DNA from: VBDM01 sp035651815
GTDB lineage: Bacteria > Pseudomonadota > Gammaproteobacteria > Burkholderiales > SG8-39
Reading direction: 5' to 3'
Assembly: GCA_035651815.1 (NCBI GenBank)
Contig: DASRFB010000023.1
Location: 202,937 to 266,936, forward strand
DNA length: 64,000 nucleotides
The stretch's first letter is position 1. Each line of letters opens with the position of its first letter. Made by a program: the position numbers and the translations under genes. The notes under the pieces are model-generated. The model was not told the origin of the DNA and did no database searches. It worked only from the letters and a program-made list of their open reading frames with translations. This document shows positions 38,204-46,802 of the stretch, in pieces.

Positions 38204-39414
38204 CGCAGCCCGATCTCATCGCGCTCGTCGGCTCCGCGCTCTCCGGGGCCGGAGCCCAGGGCGGCTCCGAGGCCGACTCCTTCCGCGCGACGCTCAAGCT
38301 CGGCGAGATCATCCGCGGGCGCGTGATGCGCAGCCTGGGCGAGGGGCGCTACGCCGTCAACTTCCAGGGGCACGAGCGCGTGGTCGACAGCGCGATCCCG
38401 CTGCGCACGCAGGACATCCTGCACGGGCGCGTCGTGGCGGTCGGCGACCGCGTCGAGCTGCAGCACGTGCGCACCGAGGCGATGGCGCGCGCCGGCGCGC
38501 CCCAACAACCGGCCGCCCAGGCGGGCGCCGGCGGCCACGCCGAGCTGCGCGCGCTCGTCGCGTCGTGGCCCGCGGCCGAGCAGGCCGCGCTCGCGCTGCT
38601 CTTCGTCGGCGCGCAGAGCGAGGACGCCGCGCTGCTCGCCGCCCGCGCGGTCGCGAGGTCCGGGCTGCCGGGCTCGGCGGCGCTGGTGCAGCTCGTCCAG
38701 GCGGCGCTCGCGCCGCGCGGCGCCGAAGGCATCTTCGCGCCGCGCTCCGAGGCGGTCGCGCTCGCGACGGCGGCGCCGGCGCCTGAGCGCCCGGGTTCGG
38801 AGTCGCCCGCGGCCGCCGCCGCTCTCGCCGGGATGCTGAAGTCGAGCTTCGACGCGAGCCGCGCGGGCGCGGGCCGCCCCGCGGACGAGCGCGCGCGGGC
38901 CGCGGCGCCCGAGGACGAAGCCTCCGATTCGACGGCCGACTCGGCGCTCGCGCGCGAAGGCTCCGGCGCGGCGACGCAGGACGACGTCGCCCGCGCCTTC
39001 TTCAACGCCCAGAGCGGCGGCTCGGTCTCGCATGCCGTGACCACCATCCCGCTGATCGTCGACGGGCGGCTGGTCGAGCTCGACATCGCGATGTTCGGCG
39101 AGCCCGGCCGCGGCGCCGGCGCCATGCCGCACGGGCACGTCGTGATCGAGCTCGACACCGAGCGGCTCGGGCACCTGCACATCGACGCGCAGCTCGTGGG
39201 CGCGCGCGTTCAGGTCGGGATCGCGAGCGACCGAGCCGAGGCCGCCGATTTCATCGCGCAGCACGCCCCGGCGCTGCGCTCGCGCATCGAGGAAGACGGC
39301 TGGGCGGTCGACGGACTTCGCTACGAGGTGCGCGAGCCGGGCGCCATGAACGCGGCTGCGAAGGTCGTGCTCGAGCACCGGCTCTCGGCCGATTCCCTGA
39401 GTCGCCTGATATGA
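38200..39414 (+). CDS. fliK: FliK-like flagellar hook-length control protein
   Basis: A 404-aa protein. The Ala-rich middle region is unstructured-looking. The C-terminal about 130 residues (SHAVTTIPLIVDGRLVELDI, HGHVVIELDTERLGHLHIDA) have the FliK hook-length-control C-domain character that contacts FlhB. Its place between flhA and the small FlhB-like gene supports this. The N-terminal segment GEIIRGRVMRSLGEGRYAVN looks like a small beta domain. Assignment to fliK is by pattern and context. Confidence 0.72.
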   Translation: MTQPDLIALVGSALSGAGAQGGSEADSFRATLKLGEIIRGRVMRSLGEGRYAVNFQGHERVVDSAIPLRTQDILHGRVVAVGDRVELQHVRTEAMARAGAPQQPAAQAGAGGHAELRALVASWPAAEQAALALLFVGAQSEDAALLAARAVARSGLPGSAALVQLVQAALAPRGAEGIFAPRSEAVALATAAPAPERPGSESPAAAAALAGMLKSSFDASRAGAGRPADERARAAAPEDEASDSTADSALAREGSGAATQDDVARAFFNAQSGGSVSHAVTTIPLIVDGRLVELDIAMFGEPGRGAGAMPHGHVVIELDTERLGHLHIDAQLVGARVQVGIASDRAEAADFIAQHAPALRSRIEEDGWAVDGLRYEVREPGAMNAAAKVVLEHRLSADSLSRLI

Positions 39415-39698
39415 GCGCGGCCGCGAGCGACCTCACCCGCGTGGTCGGCCTGGCGTACGAGCCCGGCGAGGGCCTGCCGCACATCGTGCTGAAGGGCGCG
39501 GGCCCGCTCGCCGACGAGGTGCTCGAGCGGGGCCGCAGGATCGGCGCGCCGGTCGTCCACGACCGCGAGCTGCTCGACCGATTGTTCCGCCTGCCCACCG
39601 ACAGCGAGATCGGCCCGGAGCTGTTCCGCGTCGTCGCCGTCATCCTCGCGCACGTATTCGCGCTCAACGAGAAGAGAAAGGAAGCCCCCCATGGTTGA
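39411..39698 (+). CDS. FlhB C-terminal-domain homologue (FhlB-like)
   Basis: A 95-aa cytoplasmic protein resembling the FlhB domain after the cleavage site: VVGLAYEPGEGLPHIVLKGA aligns with FlhB AVALVYRKGEMSAPRIVAKG. Such stand-alone copies (FhlB/YlqH) can partly replace the FlhB C-domain. Overlaps fliK by 4 nt and flgF by 8 nt. In this operon it coexists with an FlhB that lacks the motif His. Confidence 0.85.
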   Translation: MSAAASDLTRVVGLAYEPGEGLPHIVLKGAGPLADEVLERGRRIGAPVVHDRELLDRLFRLPTDSEIGPELFRVVAVILAHVFALNEKRKEAPHG

Positions 39699-40416
39699 CG
39701 CGATCGGCGCGGCAGTCGCCGCGATGACCAACGACCTGTCGCGCATGAACGTGATCGGACAGAACCTCGCCAACGCCTCGACCACGGGGTACCGCCGCGA
39801 GCTGGCGGTCGCGGCGCCGTTCCAGGACGTGCTCGCGACCGGCGCAGGACACGCGATGACGACCGCGATGCCGGGCCGCATCGACCGCATCGCGGACTTC
39901 AAGCCCGGCATGCTGCAGCCGACGCGCAACCCGCTCGACCTTGCCATCGAGGGCGAGGGCTTCTTCGAGATCATGACCGACGCCGGACCGCGGTATACGC
40001 GCCAGGGCAACTTCCGGCTGGACGCGGTAGGGCGCCTCGTGACCGAGAGCGGCTCGCCGGTGATGGGCGACTCGGGCGAGGTCGTGCTCAAGTCGACCCA
40101 GGTCAGCATCGACGGCCAGGGACGCATGCTCGAGGGCGACCGTCCCGCGGGACAGCTGCGCATCGCGCGCTTCGCCGATCCGCAGACGCTCACCCACGTC
40201 GGCTCCGGGATGTACGCGATGGGCGACGGCTCGACCCTGAAGACCGACGGCTACGCGCGCGTGCGCCAGGGCTTCCTCGAGGGCTCCAACGTCAACTCGA
40301 CGCAGGAGATGGTGAAGATGATCGAGACCGTGCGGCACTTCGAGACGGGACAGAAGGTGATCCAGGCCTACGACGACATCCTGTCGCAGGCGCTCAACAA
40401 GCTCGGCGAATTCTAG
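39691..40416 (+). CDS. flgF: Proximal rod protein FlgF
   Basis: A 241-aa axial protein. The N-terminal helix block NDLSRMNVIGQNLANASTTG and the C-terminal TQEMVKMIETVRHFETGQKV are the paired helices of rod/hook proteins. The beta core (NPLDLAIEGEGFFEIMTDAG) is standard. Followed by flgG; flgF-flgG are the rod genes. Confidence 0.93.
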   Translation: MVDAIGAAVAAMTNDLSRMNVIGQNLANASTTGYRRELAVAAPFQDVLATGAGHAMTTAMPGRIDRIADFKPGMLQPTRNPLDLAIEGEGFFEIMTDAGPRYTRQGNFRLDAVGRLVTESGSPVMGDSGEVVLKSTQVSIDGQGRMLEGDRPAGQLRIARFADPQTLTHVGSGMYAMGDGSTLKTDGYARVRQGFLEGSNVNSTQEMVKMIETVRHFETGQKVIQAYDDILSQALNKLGEF

Positions 40417-40425
40417 GAGGAGACC

Positions 40426-41187
40426 ATGATCGATTCTTTGTACATCGGAGCCACCGGGATGGCGGCGCAGCAGACCAACGTCGACACCATCTCGAACAAC
40501 CTCGCCAACGCCAACACGCCCACGTACAAGAAGTCGCGCGTCGTGTTCGAGGACCTTCTCATGCAGCAGGCCGCCGCCGCGGGCCAGGCGCCCGGCACGA
40601 CGGGGCTCGGCACGGCGCTCGCCGCCTCGGGCAAGATCTTCACCGACGGCGAGCTGGTGAAATCGCAGAACGCGCTCGACGTCGCGATCCGCGGGCGCGG
40701 CTTCCTCGAGGTCGTCCTGGCCGACGGCTCGTCGGGCTATACGCGGAGCGGCACGCTCCAGGTCAACCGCGACGGCGTGCTCACGACCGCCGACGGCAAC
40801 GCGCTCAAGGCGTCGATCCAGATCCCGCCCGACGCGAAGGACGTCGTGATCGACGCGAACGGCAACGTCAGCGTCAGCCTGCCCAACCAGACCGACCGCG
40901 AGCAGGTCGGGCAGCTCGAGCTCGTGAACTTCATGAACCCCACCGGGCTGAACCCGATCGGCGACAACCTCTACGCGGCGACCGACAAGTCGGGCGATCC
41001 GGTCCAGGGCAAGGCCGGGGACGACGGCTTCGGCACGATCGCCCAGGGCTTCCTCGAGGCGTCGAACGTGAACTACGTCGACGAGCTGGTGAATCTCGTC
41101 GTGGCCCAGCGCGCCTACCAGGTGAACGCCAAGGTGATCCAGGCCTCCGACGACATGCTCAACATCACCAACAACCTGAGGCGCTGA
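40426..41187 (+). CDS. flgG: Distal rod protein FlgG
   Basis: A 253-aa axial protein, slightly shorter than usual (about 260). N-terminal YIGATGMAAQQTNVDTISNN and LANANTPTYKKSRVVFEDLL; C-terminal LVNLVVAQRAYQVNAKVIQA. Ribosome-binding site AGGAGGAGA precedes the ATG. It forms the distal rod that crosses the periplasm. Confidence 0.95.
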   Translation: MIDSLYIGATGMAAQQTNVDTISNNLANANTPTYKKSRVVFEDLLMQQAAAAGQAPGTTGLGTALAASGKIFTDGELVKSQNALDVAIRGRGFLEVVLADGSSGYTRSGTLQVNRDGVLTTADGNALKASIQIPPDAKDVVIDANGNVSVSLPNQTDREQVGQLELVNFMNPTGLNPIGDNLYAATDKSGDPVQGKAGDDGFGTIAQGFLEASNVNYVDELVNLVVAQRAYQVNAKVIQASDDMLNITNNLRR

Positions 41188-41199
41188 GGCGGATCGATC

Positions 41200-41883
41200 G
41201 TGCGCACCGCCGCCCTCCTCGCGCTGCTCGCGCTCGCCGCGCCCGCCGTGTCCGCGGCCGACGCGCTGACCGCGGCCGCGCGCGCGCACCTCGAGCGCGC
41301 GCTCGCCCCGGGCCACGAGGAGCTCGTGATCGAGCCCGTCCCGGGCCGCGGCCTTCCCGCGCTGCCCGAGGGCGACGTGACGCTGAAGACGCGCGGCTGC
41401 GGACGCGAGACGCCCGCGCGGCGCATGTGCGTCTGGGTCGACGTGCTGGCCGGCGGCGCGCGGCGCAGCTCGGTCGCCGTGTGGTTCCAGGTCGAGGCGC
41501 GCCGCAAGGTCCAGGTGGCGCTCGAGGCGGTGCCCGCGGGCGCCGCGTACGACCCGGCCGCGTTCGCGCTCGAGCTGCGCGACGTCGCCGTGCTGCGCGG
41601 AGCGCCGTTCTCGCCGGCCGCGCACGCCGGCCCGCTGCGCGTGCGGCGCCCGCTCGAGCCCGGCGAAGTGCTGCTCGATCACGACGTCGCGGCCATGCCC
41701 GCGGTGACGCGCAACCAGGAGGTGACCATCCGGCTGCAGACCGGAGGCATCCTGGTCGAGGCGCCCGGCGTCGCGCTCTCGGAAGGCGGGCTCGGCGCGA
41801 TGGTGCGCGTGCGCAATCCGAAGAGCGGCGAGATCTACCAGGCGCGCGTCGTCGACAGCGGCGTGCTCGCCGTGACCTATTAG
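41200..41883 (+). CDS. flgA: P-ring assembly chaperone FlgA
   Basis: A 227-aa periplasmic protein; GTG start with signal peptide RTAALLALLALAAPAVSA. The C-terminal SAF-like region is seen in VRRPLEPGEVLLDHDVAAMP and RNPKSGEIYQARVVDSGVLA. It helps FlgI assemble the P ring and is placed just before flgH-flgI. Confidence 0.9.
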   Translation: MRTAALLALLALAAPAVSAADALTAAARAHLERALAPGHEELVIEPVPGRGLPALPEGDVTLKTRGCGRETPARRMCVWVDVLAGGARRSSVAVWFQVEARRKVQVALEAVPAGAAYDPAAFALELRDVAVLRGAPFSPAAHAGPLRVRRPLEPGEVLLDHDVAAMPAVTRNQEVTIRLQTGGILVEAPGVALSEGGLGAMVRVRNPKSGEIYQARVVDSGVLAVTY

Positions 41884-41897
41884 GAAGGAGGGCAACC

Positions 41898-42470
41898 ATG
41901 CGTATCCGCGTTCCCCTGGCCGTCGCCCTGGCGGCCTTCGCTCTCACCGCAGCGGCGGAGAGCCTGTACCAGCCCGGCCGCTACCAGTCGCTGGTCTCGG
42001 ACCGGCGCGCGTACCGCACCGGCGACGTGCTCACGGTGCAGGTGTACGAGAACTCGAGCGCGCAGAGCACCGCCGACACGACCACGAAGAAGGACGGCGC
42101 GCTCAACCTGTCGCTGAAGACGCCGGCGATCAACAAGGCCGCGGGCGCGCAGATCACCGAGGACTTCAGCGGCACCGGCCGCACGCAGCGCAGCGGGCGC
42201 CTGCTCGCGCAGTTCACCGTGACGGTGCAGGGCATCGACCCGGGCGGGCTGCTGATCGTGAAGGGCCAGCAGGTGATCGACGTCAACGACGAGAAGCAGG
42301 AGATCAAGCTCGAGGGCAAGGTGCGGCCGATCGACATCGCCGACAACAACACCATCCTGTCGACGCGCATCGCCGACGCCAAGATCAGCTACATGGGCGA
42401 CGGCGTGCTCGGCGAGAAGGCGCGGCCCGGGATCCTGACCCGCATCCTCACCTGGCTGGGGATCCTGTGA
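41898..42470 (+). CDS. flgH: L-ring protein FlgH, without a lipobox cysteine
   Basis: A 190-aa L-ring protein. Family blocks: SLVSDRRAYRTGDVLTVQVY, NGR-type FSGTGRTQRSGRLLAQ and KGQQVIDVNDEKQEIKLEGK. Canonical FlgH is a lipoprotein, but here the signal peptide (PLAVALAAFALTAAAESLYQ) has no Cys and looks signal-peptidase-I-cleaved. The start has a good site (GGAAGGAGGG). Length is slightly short (usual about 220-230). Confidence 0.92.
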   Translation: MRIRVPLAVALAAFALTAAAESLYQPGRYQSLVSDRRAYRTGDVLTVQVYENSSAQSTADTTTKKDGALNLSLKTPAINKAAGAQITEDFSGTGRTQRSGRLLAQFTVTVQGIDPGGLLIVKGQQVIDVNDEKQEIKLEGKVRPIDIADNNTILSTRIADAKISYMGDGVLGEKARPGILTRILTWLGIL

Positions 42471-43594
42471 GAGCCGCGTTTTCGATTCTGGCCGCGCTCG
42501 CGCTGCTTGCCGGCGCCTCGGCCTGGGCGCAGCGGGGCGACGGCGTGCGCATCAAGGACCTCGGCCGCATCGACGGCGTGCGCGAGAACCAGCTGGTGGG
42601 CTACGGACTGGTCACCGGCCTCGCCGGCTCGGGCGACTCGCTGCGCAACCGCGCGACGCGCCAGTCGATCGCGAACCTGCTGTCGCAGTTCGAGCTGTAC
42701 GTGCCGAACGACCAGGTGCAGAGCCGCAATGTCGCCGCGGTCATCGTGATCGCGAAGCTCCCGGCGTTCGCCTCGCCGGGCGAGCGCGTGGACGCGACGG
42801 TCACCTCGATCGGCGACGCGCGCAGCCTGCTCGGCGGCACGCTGCTGCTCACGCCGCTCAAGGGCGCAGACGGCGTCGTGCACGCGCTCGCGCAGGGGCC
42901 GCTCTCGGTCGGCGGCTACAAGTACGACCTGAACGGCAACGTGGTGCAGAAGAACCATCCCACGGTGGGCGCGATCCCGGGCGGCGCGACGGTCGAGCTC
43001 GCGGCCGCGACCGAGGTGCTCAAGGGCGACCACCTCAGCTTCATGCTCGCCGAGCCCGATTACACCACCGCGAGCCGCGTCGCCGACTCGCTGAACGCGA
43101 CCCTCGGCGCCGGGAGGATCGCGCAGGCGGTCGACGCCGGCCGCATCGACGTCGAGGTGCCGGCTCCCGATCGCGCGCGCCTGGTCGCGTTCATGACGCG
43201 CATCGAGAACGCGACCATCGAGCCCGACCACCGCGCGAAGGTCATCGTGAACGAGCGCACCGGCACCGTGGTGTCGGGCGGCGACGTGCGCATCTCGCGC
43301 GTGATCGTCTCGCACGGCGACCTGAAGGTCTCGATCACGACCGATTACCTGGTGTCGCAGCCGGCGCTCGTCAGCTTCACCGGGCCGGGCGTGCGCACCG
43401 CGGTGGTGCCCAAGACCCGCATCGAAGTGCAGGAGTCGGAGGGCGAGGGCGGCGGGGTGGTCGAGGCGAGCAACACCGTCGCCGACCTGGTGCGCGCGCT
43501 CGCCCGTGTCAAGACGCACCCGCGCGACATGATCTCGATCCTGCAGGGCATCAAGGCGGCCGGCGCCTTGCACGCCGACCTCATCATCCAGTGA
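42467..43594 (+). CDS. flgI: P-ring protein FlgI
   Basis: A 375-aa periplasmic ring protein with signal peptide FSILAALALLAGASAWA. Family blocks: IKDLGRIDGVRENQLVGYGL, VIARLP-like VIVIAKLPAFASPGERVDAT, and C-terminal LVRALARVKTHPRDMISILQ. GTG start overlaps the flgH stop. Length matches the family. Confidence 0.95.
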   Translation: MRAAFSILAALALLAGASAWAQRGDGVRIKDLGRIDGVRENQLVGYGLVTGLAGSGDSLRNRATRQSIANLLSQFELYVPNDQVQSRNVAAVIVIAKLPAFASPGERVDATVTSIGDARSLLGGTLLLTPLKGADGVVHALAQGPLSVGGYKYDLNGNVVQKNHPTVGAIPGGATVELAAATEVLKGDHLSFMLAEPDYTTASRVADSLNATLGAGRIAQAVDAGRIDVEVPAPDRARLVAFMTRIENATIEPDHRAKVIVNERTGTVVSGGDVRISRVIVSHGDLKVSITTDYLVSQPALVSFTGPGVRTAVVPKTRIEVQESEGEGGGVVEASNTVADLVRALARVKTHPRDMISILQGIKAAGALHADLIIQ

Positions 43595-43613
43595 AGAAGG
43601 AAAGGACCCAGGG

Positions 43614-43979
43614 ATGGATACCGCACTCACCGGCGTGACCGGCTCGCTCGTCCGCATGGCGCTCGACGGCCTCGGCGTGCGCCAGCTCGCGACCGCCAGC
43701 AACATCGCCAACGCGGGCACGCCCGATTACGCGCCGCTGCGCGTCGATTTCGACGGGCAGCTCGCCGACGCCATGCGCGAGGCCGCGCGCGGCCGCAGCC
43801 CCGACGCGGCGCGCCTGCTGCCGACGGTGACTTCGGATCCGACGCCCGGCGCCAAGGTGCAGCTCGACCTCGAGGCGGCGCAGATGGCGCAGGACGTGCT
43901 GCATTACCAGGCGCTGCTGCGCGCGCTGCGCGGGCAGATGGACCTGCTGCAAACCGCGATCAACGACGGGAGGAAATGA
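43614..43979 (+). CDS. flgB: Proximal rod protein FlgB
   Basis: A 121-aa rod protein. N-terminal block LATASNIANAGTPDYAPLRV is characteristic; C-terminal YQALLRALRGQMDLLQTAIN. Overlaps flgC by 4 nt. In many species flgB starts the hook-basal operon; here it follows flgI, an unusual order. Confidence 0.92.
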   Translation: MDTALTGVTGSLVRMALDGLGVRQLATASNIANAGTPDYAPLRVDFDGQLADAMREAARGRSPDAARLLPTVTSDPTPGAKVQLDLEAAQMAQDVLHYQALLRALRGQMDLLQTAINDGRK

Positions 43980-44416
43980 TGGACTATCTGGCCGCATTCG
44001 CAATCAGCGGTTCCGGCATGGCGGTCGAGAAGCTGCGCCTCGACGTCACCGCCGTGAACCTCGCCAACGCCAACAGCTCGAAGAGCGCCGACGGCACGCT
44101 GTTCCGGCCGCTGCGCGTCGTGTCGGGCATGCGCGCCGACCCGCGCTTCGAGGCGGCGATGGCCGCCTGGGGCGTGCAGCTCGGCGGCGCGCAGGTGCAG
44201 GACGTGCGCCCGACCGACACGCCGCCGCGTCAGGTGCTCGAGCCCGGTAACCCGGACGCCGACGCCCGCGGCTTCGTCTCGTATCCCGGCATCAATCCCG
44301 TGTCCGAAATGACCAACCTCATCACGGCGGTCCGCAGCTACGAGGCGAACGTCGTCGCGCTGAACGCCGCGAAGGTCATGGCGCAGAAGGCGCTCGAGAT
44401 CGGGGGCTCGCGATGA
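43976..44416 (+). CDS. flgC: Proximal rod protein FlgC
   Basis: A 146-aa rod protein with N-terminal AISGSGMAVEKLRLDVTAVN and LANANSSKS, and C-terminal SYEANVVALNAAKVMAQKAL. ATG overlaps flgB stop; stop overlaps fliE. Canonical. Confidence 0.94.
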   Translation: MMDYLAAFAISGSGMAVEKLRLDVTAVNLANANSSKSADGTLFRPLRVVSGMRADPRFEAAMAAWGVQLGGAQVQDVRPTDTPPRQVLEPGNPDADARGFVSYPGINPVSEMTNLITAVRSYEANVVALNAAKVMAQKALEIGGSR

Positions 44417-44730
44417 GCATCGAAGCGGTGAGCTTCATCCCCTCCGCGACCGCGCAGGCGATCGAGTCGAAGCTCCCGGGATCCGCGGGCGGGACCGGGA
44501 CCGCGCCCGCCTCGGGCTTCGGCGACTGGCTCTCGCGCGAGATCGCGCAGGTCAACGACAAGATCCAGAGCACCGACAAGCAGGTGCAGGACCTCGCGCT
44601 CGGGAAGGCGGGCAACCTCCACGACGTGATGATCGCGCTCGAGGACACGAAGCTGTCGTTCCAGCTCATGGTCCAGGTCCGCACGCGCCTGCTCGAGGCG
44701 TACCAGGACATCCTGCGCATGCAGGTCTGA
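44413..44730 (+). CDS. fliE: Hook-basal body protein FliE
   Basis: A 105-aa protein joining the MS ring to the rod. The conserved C-terminal part is DLALGKAGNLHDVMIALEDT and QLMVQVRTRLLEAYQDILRM. Overlaps flgC by 4 nt. Canonical length. Confidence 0.93.
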   Translation: MSIEAVSFIPSATAQAIESKLPGSAGGTGTAPASGFGDWLSREIAQVNDKIQSTDKQVQDLALGKAGNLHDVMIALEDTKLSFQLMVQVRTRLLEAYQDILRMQV

Positions 44731-44739
44731 GGAGCCGAC

Positions 44740-46239
44740 ATGGCCAACGCAAGGGAACGCTGGAACGCGCTCGGCGCGGGCGCGCGGCTCGGGATCGCCG
44801 CCGCGCTGCTGGCGGTCGTGGCGCTGTTCGTGGTCGCGGGCCTGTGGATCATGCGCGACGACTACCAGGTGCTGTTCACCGACCTCGATCCGCAGGACGG
44901 CTCCGCGATCGTCGCCGAGCTCGACCGCATGAAGGTGGCCTACCGCCTCGCCGACAACGGCCGCACCGTCCTGGTCGACCGCGACTCCGTGCACAAGACC
45001 CGCCTGAAGATCATGGGCGGCAAGGGCGCCCCGGTGAAAGGCACGGTCGGCTTCGAGATCTTCAACAACAGCGACTTCGGCATGACCGAGTTCGCGCAGA
45101 AGATCAACTACCAGCGCGCGCTGCAGGGCGAGCTCGCGCGCACCATCATGAGCATCGACGAGGTGAAGCACGCGCGCGTGCACCTCGCCTTCCCCGAGGG
45201 CGGGCTGCTGAAGAAGAACACCGCGCAGCCGAAGGCCTCCGTGACGCTCGCGCTGCGCGGCGACGCCCGCCTGCGCCCCGAGCAGATCGTCGGCATCCAG
45301 CGCCTGGTCGCGGCGTCGGTGCCCGAGATGGATGCGCAGGCCGTCACCGTGCTCGACCACCAGGGCGTCGCGCTGAGCCGCCTCGCGGACGAGCGCGACG
45401 ACGCCGGGGCCTTCAGCGGCCGACTCGAGCTGAAGAAGAGCATCGAGGTGTACCTCACGAAGAAGGCGATCGAGGTGCTCGACCGCGCGTTCGGTCCGGG
45501 CCAGGCGATCGTCAGCATCGACGTCACGCTCAGCCAGGACAGCGTGAAGACGACGCGCGAGGACGTCATCCCGTTCGCGCGCAAGGACGGCGAGTTCGCC
45601 GGCGCGGTCACGCGGCGCCGGACCAACGTCCAGGGCTCGCCCGCGCCGCGCGGATACGAGGTGCAGGCGACCGCCGATCTCGCGAAGCAGTCGCCGCAAG
45701 TCGGTTCGCAGCTCTCGACCGTCGAGGTCGAGTACGAGAACGGCAAGCAGGTGGAGCAGGTGGTCACCACGCCGGGCAGCATCAAGCGTCTGAGCGTCGG
45801 CGTCGTGCTCCCCGGGCGCGTCGACCCGCAGCGCATCCAACGCGTGTCGGACATCGTGTCGATGGCGGTCGGCCTGCACCGGCAGCGCGGCGACGCGATC
45901 GCGGTGCACGCGGTCGAGGACCTGCTGAGCGTGCGCGCGAACCCGGCCGCCGCCGCCTCGCAGCTCGTCGCGCCGGCGGCGCCCGCGGAGACGCCGTCCG
46001 AGGCGCCGCAGCGCGCCGCGTCCGCCGATGCCGAGGCGAAGGACCGGGCGCTGTCGCTGCCGCTGGCGGCGGCGCTCGTCATGCTCGCGGCGGCGGTGCT
46101 CGCGCTGCTCGTCGCCGCGGCGCGCCGCCGTCCAGAGCCCGCCGCGCTGAGCGCCGAGGAGCGCGAGAGAGCGCTGGCGCAGGTGAGGACCTGGGTCCGG
46201 GACGGCGATCCCGAGCCCGCGCGGGGAGCGGGGACATGA
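44740..46239 (+). CDS. fliF: MS-ring protein FliF
   Basis: A 499-aa inner-membrane ring protein. Two membrane spans are seen: near residues 20-40 (LGIAAALLAVVALFVVAGLW) and about 450-470 (PLAAALVMLAAAVLALLVAA). The ring-building motif block FNNSDFGMTEFAQKINYQRA is intact. It is shorter than usual (about 550) mostly after the second span; the C-terminal tail still ends with LAQVRTWVRDGDPE, which resembles the FliG-binding helix. The next gene is not a recognisable fliG. Confidence 0.93.
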   Translation: MANARERWNALGAGARLGIAAALLAVVALFVVAGLWIMRDDYQVLFTDLDPQDGSAIVAELDRMKVAYRLADNGRTVLVDRDSVHKTRLKIMGGKGAPVKGTVGFEIFNNSDFGMTEFAQKINYQRALQGELARTIMSIDEVKHARVHLAFPEGGLLKKNTAQPKASVTLALRGDARLRPEQIVGIQRLVAASVPEMDAQAVTVLDHQGVALSRLADERDDAGAFSGRLELKKSIEVYLTKKAIEVLDRAFGPGQAIVSIDVTLSQDSVKTTREDVIPFARKDGEFAGAVTRRRTNVQGSPAPRGYEVQATADLAKQSPQVGSQLSTVEVEYENGKQVEQVVTTPGSIKRLSVGVVLPGRVDPQRIQRVSDIVSMAVGLHRQRGDAIAVHAVEDLLSVRANPAAAASQLVAPAAPAETPSEAPQRAASADAEAKDRALSLPLAAALVMLAAAVLALLVAAARRRPEPAALSAEERERALAQVRTWVRDGDPEPARGAGT

Positions 46240-46802
46240 GCGAGGGACTGCGCCTCGCGGCGCTCCGGCTGCACGGCGTCGGCGCGGCCGACCGCGAATG
46301 GATCCTCGACCGGCTCGAGCGCCGCGAGCGCCGCACGCTGGTGCGGCTGCTGCGCGACCTGAAGCGCGCGGGCATCGGTCGCGACTCGTTCCGCGCGATG
46401 GGAGCGGAAGCGGCGAAGCCGCAGCCCGCCGCGCGCGCGGAGCCGGCGGTGGACGTGCCGGCGGCGCTCGCGCAGGCGGACGCGGAAACGGTCGCGCGCG
46501 CGCTGCGCGGCGAGCCCGAGTGGGTGCGCTCGACCATCCTCGCCGTGCATCCGTGGAGCTGGCGGCGCGCCGTGCTGCAGCGGCTCGCCGGAGGCGATCG
46601 GACGCCGCCGGTCCTGGGCACCGCGAAGGACGCGCCGCGCCCGGCGTTCGCCGCCGCGCTCGCGCGCTCGCTCGCGCGGCGTGTCGCCGAGCGCCCGGGG
46701 TCCGGGCGCACGCCCTTCGATCGCGTCATGGACAACGTCGATGCGCTCGCGCGTCCGCCGCGCCCGCGCCTCGTGGAAAGGCTGCGCCTGTGGATGCGCT
46801 GA
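46236..46802 (+). CDS. 188-aa protein in the fliG position, family not recognised
   Basis: This gene sits exactly where fliG normally lies, between fliF (4-nt overlap) and fliH (13-nt overlap), so it is part of the same translation chain. It is about half the length of FliG (usually about 330 aa). Two helical patches are seen: GVGAADREWILDRLERRERR and EPEWVRSTILAVHPWSWRRA. I do not see the EHPQ motif of the FliG middle domain or the charged torque helix of its C-domain. It may be a divergent FliG N-domain, a T3SS-like adaptor, or an unrelated protein. Arg- and Ala-rich composition reflects the GC content. Confidence 0.7.
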   Translation: MSEGLRLAALRLHGVGAADREWILDRLERRERRTLVRLLRDLKRAGIGRDSFRAMGAEAAKPQPAARAEPAVDVPAALAQADAETVARALRGEPEWVRSTILAVHPWSWRRAVLQRLAGGDRTPPVLGTAKDAPRPAFAAALARSLARRVAERPGSGRTPFDRVMDNVDALARPPRPRLVERLRLWMR

